Shown here: positions 53,501 through 61,375 of the stretch, piece by piece
Numbering within the stretch: the first letter of the stretch is position 1
Layout: the number at the start of each line of letters is the position of its first letter
Source: Undaria pinnatifida
Taxonomy: Eukaryota > Sar > Phaeophyceae > Laminariales > Alariaceae
Reading direction: 5' to 3'
Length of the DNA: 64,000 nucleotides
Assembly (NCBI GenBank): GCA_012845835.1
Contig: JABAKD010000028.1
Coordinates: 6,806,296 to 6,870,295, forward strand
Notes under the pieces: generated by a model
Told to the model about the DNA's origin: nothing
What the model saw: the letters and a program-made list of their open reading frames with translations, nothing else
Database searches by the model: none
Made by a program: the position numbers and the translations under genes

Positions 53501-56500
53501 TGTTGTTGATTGTACGCCAGAAAGACCGCTCCCAAAGCATCGTGTTCATGCCTTGTTCAGTACTTGGTGATAGAAAGATATACTATGAATAGTACCTGTA
53601 GTAGTTCCTTGTAGCAGACACCGATTTCGACGTTCCGGCATGAAGCATAGGACTGCCGAACTATTCGTGGCGCTTGGCAAAGGGGGCTCTCACCCCGCAG
53701 ATGTCTGTTTAAGCAGACCGAAGGCATGTTTTCCGGATAGGAATTTTCGCCGCGCGCTCGTAACCATATCGTCATAAAATACGGGAAGTGGCTTAGTGGC
53801 GGCAGTGTATCGTGCGGCGTAAGTTTTTTTTTTCCCTTGTGCATAAGAATGTCATGACCGATCCTTGCTATGACAGATCTGCCCGGTTTCAATGTGGACA
53901 CTGTCGCACGCCGTAACCGCTGCTTTTTCTTTTCCAGCGTTCTTCACGGGTCGGGTCACTTGTCATGTCAGGGGTCGGTTCACTCTGACCGTGAGATTTG
54001 AACACGTCCTGACCTGACCCGACCCGTGAGATTTGAACAAGTCCTGACTCGACCCAACCCGACCACTGAGATTTGAGCAAGTCCTGACCCGACCCAACCC
54101 GACCCGACCCAAGTCGGCCCGACCCGACCCTGCCCGTTTTCGACCATCTCCTGACCCGACCCGACTCGTTCCGCGAGAATTCGAAAACCTCTCGACCTGA
54201 CCCGCGGAACTGGTCATGGCCCGTAATAATCTCTATTTTTTTACTGTCACGTGCCGCCGCTCCGGATCTTTGATCGTCGTCGTCGTCGCCGCCGTCGTTG
54301 TCCGGTCCCCTCTCCAGGAGGAAGCACGGCGGAACCCGGGTTTGGACAGAGCCAGGGGCGGTGGCGAGGCGGGCGCGGGGGGCCAGCTGCCGATCATTGC
54401 TGTTTGCGTACCCGCGACCAGCCGGGGAACCGTGATGAACAGCACCGACGACAGTCCCGTGTGGACGCACGCCTTCGAGACGTTCTTGTCCAGCACCAAC
54501 TGGAAGGCTCCCAAGTTTCGATTTCACTGGTGAGTTGCGTATCGTGGCTCGTGATAAAGGGTTGGGGATGCGGGGAGGGGGGCGGGGCGTACTCATTTGT
54601 TGCTTGCCTTAGTCATTTGACCATTGACCACGCATCCCGTTCGAGACGGAGCACCGTTCCTACTCCTAATAGAAACACCTCCAACATTTGGGCGCTCGTT
54701 ACGCTTCTTTCATATACTACATAGAAACTGTTTGCTTATCCTATCCCCGTCCTGTTTCGCCGTCTTCGGCCACCATTTATCTACTAGGATAGCGATCGTT
54801 TTCTCGATCGTTTTCTCGCTACTCTGGGTTTGGGTGTATGGTAAAAGCCAGCGAGTTAGCGTGGGTCGTTGAAAAGCTATCCGATAGAGCAACTCGCACG
54901 CACTGCACACTGCTGGAGTTGCTTCTAGAGGGGCTTTTCACGGGTCATGACCCGTCCCGCTGGTTGGGTCAGGAGGTTTCCAAAAATATCGCGGTTCGAG
55001 TCGGGTCGGATCAGGAAGTGTCCGAAACCTCACGGGTCGGGTCGGGTCGGGTCGGGTCGGGTCGGGTCGGGTCGGGTCGGGTCGGGTCAGGATGTTTTCT
55101 AATCTCGCGGGTCACCCTTACCGGATCCGACCCGCGATAAATGGCCTGACCCGCGAATAACCCTGGCTACTAGCCTTTCTCGGGTTCCTATAGGAGTATA
55201 ATACGAGGAGCTCCATACCTTACCCGAAAACCCGACCTTTGGAAGGTGTTTAGCTAGCACATGAGGAGCTCTGTATCTCACCCATCAACCGGCCTTTACA
55301 AGCCGTATACGCCGAAAACCAATGGGATGCGGCAATGTGTCGACTAACACTGAAGACCGCAAATCCGACGACGAAAAACATTGGATTGGAATGGGTAGTT
55401 CGCAGTTGAGGATCTCCGGCGGTCATCATTTGTTTTGGGTTTAGCAGCCCCCCTGCCACTGTCCGCCTTACCTGTGCTTCCTTTTTGCAGGATGCAGATC
55501 ATCCTTCGTGCGAGCAACTCGCCGAACACCTCAGACACAGCGCTTCGCGTTTGGTGCACGCGATGTCTGCCTGGTCGATGGAAACCTCGACGTGCTCCGG
55601 CCCGACATCGTAGGGGTGCAAGGGTTTTACGGCCGTACAACTACGGGTGTGCATGACCAGCGTACCCTCCTCCATCGTGTCATCGCCCCAAGTCGCTCTA
55701 GCGTCGTCAATCAGAAATGTGTGTGCCCAACAGCGCCATCCCTTCACCCCGCTCGCTTGTAGCGGTGTGGCTCTAACTTGCTCTAGCTTCGTGTTTAACG
55801 TGTCACGCCGACAGGTACCTCGGGTTCGATGTCGGTGATCCGATTTACGACGCCCCCAAAGCAGCAAAAACTCTCCAGAGAAAGTTCTCCGCCGTCGCCA
55901 GGAAGGTAGGCTAAGGGTGAGGGCTTGGGCTGAGATTCCGGCTGGGTGTAGGGTTAGGGTTGTAGGGTTTTAAGTAATCATGGAGTACCGTCACACGAGA
56001 GATGTCTTTGATTAGATCGTGGGCCTCGCGTGGACGGTATGTGTAGTTTCGACGCCTGCTACGACAGAGGTAGGTAGCAGTTTTCGTCTGAAATGTTTTT
56101 TGAGTGACGGGGCTCCTTAACCCAAAATCGTCGGAAAACACGCCCCCCTAATTTTTGCATGATTCTCGTCCTATACAGGTCTAGGCCATGTCCTTCATCC
56201 GGTAGCGGTTTTTCATTTTTCTCCAAGTCATTTTTTTGGGAGAGGTCTGTCTTGAGCTCCCGAATTGAGGGGTAGTATTAAGAAGAAAGGTGGTGAACCT
56301 CTATCGTAGCACGCTTCTTTTTTGTTTGAACCAACCGCTGTGTCACCGTCTCTATTCCCAGGGCTCGCTGTTGCTCCTGTGCTGCATTGGACGGCAAAGC
56401 ACCACGGCAAAGCACCGCCGCCCCCTGTTTCCACTGCTCGATGTTCGGGAACTTACCACCGCCGCTCGCCGTTTTCTCCTGTGCGTGTTTTGTGCGGCAA

Positions 56501-59500
56501 CGCGTCCCTTACAATGTAACCCTCGCAACTCGACCCTCACCTTCAGGAGTTCCACCGGCAAGGCGTTCCCGCCCGCGCCATGCCCGGGCTATGGAGGGAC
56601 GGCCTGACGCTGACCTTGAAGAGCTACGAAGGAATGGGGGTACGTTACGCTGCGGTGGTTTACCGAGAGTAGTGGGGCATGGATATCCGTGGAGGGTTGC
56701 CGCCTGAGCGGTTTGCCTTAGGGGTTAGACTGGTCGTATAGGTTGAGCCTGAAGGTGGTGTCTCCCTGGGCTTTCAATTCGTTAAGGGCCAACAAGAAAA
56801 TGTATTATTGAAGAGGATATCTGATTCTCCTGTGCGCTAAGACTCCGGTGCGTTTCTCTCTCATGGTGGGGTGGGGCGCTATGGGCTACTTCGAAATAGA
56901 ATTCGCAGTCATGTCCCATTCTTCGCGCTTGGGCCGCGCTTCGCTGCGCCGGGCCGGGCCGGGACTTTCCGTTGTTTTCGTTTATCTTTTTCGCCAAACC
57001 CCTCCCCCCCCTGTGCAAGTGCTTACATACCGCCTGCTTTTTGCCCCCTTCCGCTGTTTCCGGCTTCTTTTCATTTTTGCTGATACTATACGCAGAACGC
57101 GCCTTCGTACGTGGTGAGCGCGCTGATCCAAGATGCCTACGACGACGGGTGCGACTACTTCTACCAGATCAACGACGACACGAACATCAACTCTCCCGAT
57201 TGGGCCGAGACCTTCACGGGGGTGCTCCTGGCCAACCCGCTCGGGCCGAACGTTGGCGTTACCGGCCCGACGGATACCAACAACCGACGGATTCTCACCC
57301 ACGCCTTTGTGCACAGGTAGAATTTTATATTTTTTTATACCCGCTGTGTGTGTTTTGTTTCTTCGCGAGCTTCAGATTCGTCCCTTTTTTCCCGCTGCGA
57401 AAAGTTGGCCTCACACTAACTCCAAGTTGTTCCCCTCCCCCCCCCAAAAAAATGTAGGTGTTTTTACTGACTGAAGAGGTGCCCCCCTCTGTTGTAGTTC
57501 AACTTGCTGTATTACGGGCCAACATAGCAATCAGGACCAAATATGGCTAGGAATGGTAAAATTTGGGAAAGGTGTAGATTTTTGTGTTTGTCCTATTTTA
57601 CGGAGATCCATTGTCAACAGGGGTAAATGCCTTAGTCTATCATGTTGCAAAAAATTCATCGAAAATTTCTCATAATTTTCGCAATATCTCTCGGCCAGAA
57701 CATCATGTTTTTTTTTTATTTTGTATTTTTTGCGCCGTGACCGTAAGGCCTATGCAAACAACCCAAGCTATCGTTTACCGTTATCGACGAAGAATTGACA
57801 GAGTTATGACCCCATAGGCATTAAATGACCCCTGTTAAATAACAATGGATCTCCGTAAATAGGTCCTGATTGGTATGTGTATATGTGGTCCCCCGTATTG
57901 GTTTGTCGCTGGAGCACGGTTGCGGTTACAGTGCGTAGGGGTTACAGCAGCCCCCCCCCCCCCTCGCAAAGGCGGTGGTGTGCGAGAGCAATACGACCGC
58001 CTTGTAGAGGGAAGCCGCCTTATTCATTCCAGGTTGTGAGTGCAGTTTCACAGTCGTGAAGGCGATTTTGACCGCCTTATGTGGGGATACCGCCTTATTC
58101 AGACCGCCTTATTCGGGGAAGTCGCCTTATTCAATCCTGGTTATGAGTGCAATTCCCCAGTCGCGCCAAGTGCCAAGCGACTTTGACCGCCTTATATAGG
58201 GTTACCGCCTTATTCGGACCGCCTTGTTCGGGGAAGCCGCCAATTCAATCCTGGTTATTAGCGCAATTCCTCAGTCGTGCCAAGTGCCAAGCGACTTTGA
58301 CCGCCTTATATAGGGTTACCGCCTCACTCGGACCGCCTTATTGGGGCACCCCTGCTGCACTGCATCCGACCTACGGTAGGTATTTTCCGGCCTTTTTTTG
58401 TAGTTTTAAGCTCGTTGCGGTGCGTGTGCAGGTATACTGGTATTATGGTACCATGTTGTGCGCTCGTCGTACAATTGACTCTTTGTCACGCCTTTGTACA
58501 GTTTGTTCGAACACGGAATCCGTCATCTTCTGGCCGACCGAGCCAGCGCGCCCTTCGTGTGGCTGATATTGCAATGGCCGCTTGTGTTGGTGTTGTTTTC
58601 GTGTGGTGACTCGACATTTTTTGGAGCTTGTTTGGGTATCTCGGCACGTTACGGCATCCGCTCTCATATGGCCTTCGTTTGTGTTGCGTACCTGGGGCCG
58701 TGTTTTGTGGACGCATGAACACACAAGAGCGTTGTTTCTCGTGCTGTTTGTTTATCCCAGGGACGCCCCCTCCCCCCCATATATATAATAGTTGGCCTTG
58801 GTTGGCACCGACGCTGTAAAACATTATATGTATATTGGGGTTGGCGTTGGTTGGCAACGGCGCTGTAAAACATGCCAATCACTGCGTGAGCTAGGCAACC
58901 AGGATGCCGTTTTTTTCTTTTTTGTTTTGGTGGGCACTACCAGGTGTGATGGTTATTGAGCTAGATAATATTGTGCGGGGTGGAGAGCCATAATTCCGCA
59001 CAAGGGAAATGATCGCATCACGTAGTGTGAACATGGTGAGGCACCCACGAGGCAGTTATTACATAGTCAAACCCGTTGCTGTCTCTGGAGTGGCCACGCC
59101 AGAAAACAAAGTAACTCATTGCCGCTGTCATCTACAAGCAAGAAAGTAGGCTCAAGGTGCCGGTGCCGATGTCCGTCTTACCAGTGGTCCTTGGAAGGAT
59201 GCACTTGCACTTCATGCAGTTCACCCTTCATGCGGCTCGCCGAACACCTCGCGTCGCTTCGCACTGCAGGCAATGTCTGTGCCTGGTTGGTGAACACCCG
59301 ACGTGCTCCGTCCCCGGCTTCGTAGGGACGCGAGGGTCATACCACTATGGTCATACGACTACGGCCATGCACGAATTGAGTACACCCCCCCCCCTCCCTC
59401 CAGAATGCATCTTAGCTGGAAAACGATCGCTACGCCAGGAGATAAATGGTGGCCACAAACTGTAAAAAACGGGACATAATTCAAAAGGATTGAAAAAAAC

Positions 59501-61375
59501 AAAGAATGTTGGGAAAATGTACTGAGCGGCGAAATGTTGGATGTGTCTCTTTTTGGAGTTGGAACGGAGCTCCATCTCGCAAGGGATTCTTGGTCGATGG
59601 TTAAATAACTAGGGCAAGTACGAAATGAGCCCCCCCCCAGCACCTTACTCTCTCCTCTCTCCATCCCCTGCCTCATCCCCTGCCTCGGACCTTGTACACG
59701 TTTGAACAGGACTCACATAGATGTGTTCGGACGGTATTTTCCCGTAGCATTCAAGAACTGGTGGTCTGACGACTGGATCTCCAACGTCTACGGTCGCGAA
59801 CATACGCTGAGGTGGGAACTTTTGCGAGGGTGTGCTCAGGGGGGTTATGCGCTTTGGGCATACCCGGGTACCTACCCGGGCGTACCCGGGTATGTACCCG
59901 GGCAGGAATATATCGTAGAGTTTGGCCCCAAGGGTACCATCCATACCGTACGTCGTCATGGCTCTTTTGAGAAATGGTGAATGTGCAGCATACCGTGTTT
60001 CTGTTCATTTGCTTTTATTGTTTTTTTATTGGTGTTTCTGCTCCTTTGTTGTGCTTTTCTTTTCCCGCATTCGTTTCGCGTGCCTCGTGCGATACAGGGA
60101 CCACCAAATGACGATCACCCACGACGTCCGTGCCCACAAGTCGGATACAAATAATCGGTACATGATCGACTTCGAGGCCCAGCACGCGCTTAAGAACGAG
60201 CTCCAGAAAGGGTGAGAGATGGCAGGCAGCGGAGTGAATCGGGGGCAAGGAGAGGGCGTGCTCACTTGTTGCCTGGCTTAGTCGTTTGACCATTGACCAC
60301 GCATTCCTTTGGAGATGGGGCACCGGGGAGGGGGGGGGCGTCGCGGAAAACGTGCGCAGAAGGGATGGGCTAAGATGTCGCCGTGTCGCCACTGTTTTGA
60401 CCGTATTGGCGTAGACTAGTGGTACAGCTTGACTGCATCACCCGAATCCTAAAATCAACCAACACCAACCAAAGAAATGGTCAAGCTCCACAGGGATCCT
60501 CACTTCGTCTCTTCCATCTGCACGCCATTTTGTTACCTTGGTATTGTTTTCCAACGAAAACTCCCTCGTAAACTCCGATACTGAAACTACCAGCCTGTGG
60601 TACCAATGTTATAAAAAATGCCAAAGCAGGATATTTTTCAGACGTTGACTTAGTTCTTTCCGTCCGCCTTTTTCTCGTTTTGCTTTTTCAATGTTACTCT
60701 CTCGCTCTCGAGACTACGATGCTGGAACTCCCAACCTACTTTGCTTGATGCTAGAGATATAAACCTACCAAGACGAACAGGGACGCTTGTCAAGCTCTAT
60801 CTGTTTGCTTCCATCAGCGCTTGCTTCTTTTTTTTCCAGTGTAACTCTTTCTCGAAGCTACGGCGCTGAAACGGCCAACCTATGGTACCGGACTTTGCCG
60901 ACCAAGACTAACCACTAGACACACTTTCGAGATGGACCGGGTTCCTTCCATCAGCGCTTATCGTCTTTTTGGTTGTGCTCATATCTGCTTAGTGCTGTTT
61001 AATTGTGTCCATGACTACGCGCTGCCTTTTTTTCCCCGTCTCGTTTCGCTTGGTCCACCCACCCGCGATCAATAACCCTGAACTCCACCCCGACCCCTCC
61101 GGCTAATACTTCGCAGACACATCCAGCTAAGCAGGTGGCTCAAAGCCAACCGCCTGCCCCCTCCGATGCTTCCCATGGTCTGCGGATACGCGCCCCTCGC
61201 GAGCGAAATCCTGAAGGCTATCAAGGAACGGTGGGAAGTTGAAAACCCTCCAGCCAGCGGCGACAACGAGGCTGAAGTCGCGGGCGGTAAAAACCACCCT
61301 ACTGTAGAGATTCCCGCCAGGAAGATGACGCCCGCAGCACCGCACCCGCCCCGTCCGCCGGCGGCGGTGCGGTGA
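47509..61375 (+). CDS. membrane-anchored fascin-like/glycosyltransferase protein (about 14 exons)
   Basis: Proposed exons are 47509-47682, 48938-49339, 49928-50052, 50781-50888, 51269-51376, 51836-51907, 52735-52836, 54318-54529, 55815-55905, 56547-56639, 57096-57316, 59710-59811, 60098-60211 and 61117-61375. From 54318 onward every phase fits (2,0,0,2,2,2). Exon 1 gives an uncleaved anchor (LLIKRP, then about 27 hydrophobic residues, then KKRR). Exons 50781-51907 read like a beta-trefoil/fascin unit (GRFALRAFSNHLFLRVVPP, DGMVYSEVMHGYLTC). The catalytic part has LPIIAVCVPATSRG, then DGCDYFYQINDDTNI (metal-binding DDT) and NWWSDDWISNVYG. It is probably a Golgi type II enzyme; the donor and acceptor sugars are unknown. 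Weak points: 50052 ends in phase 2 but 50781 needs phase 0, so a small exon is missing, and 51908 is a GC donor. Two genes (break before 54318) remain possible. Confidence 0.62.
48448..48560 (+). other. possible optional exon or spurious frame
   Basis: After a good acceptor (CCCCTGCAG) the frame VPQQWLSCFVYLVHAGYLAS runs in phase 0. It would fit between exons 1 and 2 of the glycosyltransferase gene and add a second hydrophobic stretch. No convincing phase-0 donor follows, and exon 1 joins exon 2 directly in phase (FEKE then ELWDRLYM), so I leave it out of the model. Confidence 0.25.
48760..48835 (-). repeat. repeat R1, inverted partial copy
   Basis: The plus strand reads GAAGGGAGATGCGTTGTCGA, TGGTCAAATGACTAAGGCAA and GCAACAGATGAGTACA, then a C-run. 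It lies about 100 bp before the acceptor of exon 48938. Confidence 0.7.
49318..49367 (+). repeat. 23-bp tandem duplication at a splice donor
   Basis: Two copies of ACTTGTATGTTCAGGTGGGTTGG start at 49327 and 49350. Each contains CAG|GTGGGT, so the donor at 49340 has an identical twin 23 bp downstream that would shift the frame. Without one copy the upstream exon frame would read on for about 70 more codons. Confidence 0.75.
50386..50440 (+). other. exon-like copy of the fascin-like exon
   Basis: GTTGAGCTCGCATACGGACG, then GTTCGCGCTGCGTACC reads VELAYGRFALRTLFSHFF. It resembles the start of exon 50781 (FELGEGRFALRAFSNHLF). It lacks a flanking acceptor and decays into a T-run. It is an old tandem exon duplicate or a chance resemblance. 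Confidence 0.35.
51410..51625 (+). repeat. GGTGAT and GGGTGGAT satellites
   Basis: (GGTGAT)n at 51412-51460 is followed by GGGTGGGTGGAT/TGGT units to 51620. They begin about 35 bp after the donor of exon 51269-51376 and are intronic. Confidence 0.75.
52000..52085 (+). repeat. repeat R1, partial copy
   Basis: G-run, GATGTAGTCGTTTGGCCATT, GACCACGCATCCCTTTGAAG and ACGGAACACC, then another G-run. It lies about 90 bp after the donor at 51908. Confidence 0.65.
53950..54212. repeat. GACCCGACCCG minisatellite
   Basis: Units of about 36 bp (GTGAGATTTGAACAAGTCCT, GACCCGACCC) read RVGSGRVGSG on the minus strand and underlie a 235-aa minus open frame that is not a gene. The block is immediately upstream of glycosyltransferase exon 54318. 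Confidence 0.75.
54318..61375 (+). CDS. glycosyltransferase catalytic region (7 exons, firmest part)
   Basis: The seven exons from 54318 code about 363 residues to TGA at 61375, all joins exact. The order is a beta-strand (LPIIAVCVPATSRG), a helix (WTHAFETFLSSTNW), YLGFDVGDPIYD, then a DDGCDYFYQINDDT box with acidic residues placed as in DXD glycosyltransferases. NPLGPNVGVTGPTD follows, then HIDVFGRYFPVAFKNWWSDD, NRYMIDFEAQHAL and a Pro-rich tail. This resembles GT-A folds that end in W-x-D-D-W. If transcription starts here, a start at 54216 would add a short hydrophobic segment (LIVVVVAAVVV) after CRRSG. The polypyrimidine tract before GAG at 54318 argues for a splice acceptor instead. Confidence 0.75.
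54575..54705 (+). repeat. repeat R1, full copy
   Basis: It is nearly identical to 5112-5231 through AACATTTGGGCGCTCGTT. It starts about 45 bp after the donor at 54530. Confidence 0.8.
55034..55089 (+). repeat. (GGGTC)n tract
   Basis: About eleven perfect GGGTC units sit inside a larger CGGGTC/CCCGCGAG block (54940-55160) related to 53950-54212 and 63585-63745. Confidence 0.9.
55470..55690 (-). repeat. repeat R2, minus copy
   Basis: It shares CTCGCCGAACACCTC, GGTGCACGCGATGTCTGCCT, CGACGTGCTCCG and GTACAACTACGG with 59160-59400. Confidence 0.65.
56049..56314. mobile_element. MITE M1, copy 4
   Basis: The left end is ACGCCTGCTACGACAGAGG and the right end is CCTCTATCGTAGCACGC. The interior shares GGGGCTCCTTAACCCAAAAT and CGAATTGAGGGGTAGTATTA with 27305-27601. 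It lies in a glycosyltransferase intron. Confidence 0.65.
57528..57872. mobile_element. MITE M2 with long terminal inverted repeats
   Basis: The right arm 57817-57872 (GGCATTAAATGACCCCTGTT, AACAATGGATCTCCGTAAAT, AGGTCCTGATTG) is the inverse of two left blocks: CAATCAGGACC at 57528-57538 and CCTATTTTACGGAGATCC ... AGGGGTAAATGCC at 57592-57631. About 53 bp of extra sequence separate the left blocks. It is intronic in the glycosyltransferase gene. Confidence 0.75.
57960..58350 (+). repeat. ACCGCCTTAT tandem array, about 115-bp units
   Basis: Three units with TTGACCGCCTTAT at 58068, 58183 and 58297. Each also has TACCGCCTTATTC-like words, TCAATCCTGGTTAT and TGCAATTCC-CAGTCG. The short word CCGCCTTAT is repeated within each unit. 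Confidence 0.75.
59160..59400 (-). repeat. repeat R2, longest copy
   Basis: The plus strand runs from ACTTCATGCAGTTCACCCTT through TGCGGCTCGCCGAACACCTC, GGTTGGTGAACACCCGACGT and GGTCATACGACTACGGCCAT to ATTGAGTACA and a C-run. An inverted R1 copy follows at 59530-59640, also ending in a C-run. Confidence 0.75.
59845..59905. repeat. TACCCGGG tandem repeat
   Basis: GCATACCCGGGTACCTACCC is followed by GGGCGTACCCGGGTATGTAC. A relative at 62975-63045 reads GGGTATATACCCGAGTATGG and onward. It lies in a glycosyltransferase intron. Confidence 0.7.
60240..60335 (+). repeat. repeat R1, partial copy
   Basis: GCGTGCTCACTTGTTGCCTG, CGTTTGACCATTGACCACGC, then GAGATGGGGCACC and a G-run. It starts about 30 bp after the donor at 60212. 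Confidence 0.7.

Noticed and set aside
53889-54596. 235-aa minus ORF with RVGSG repeats
   Set aside because: Reads the GACCCG minisatellite and the antisense of a glycosyltransferase exon.
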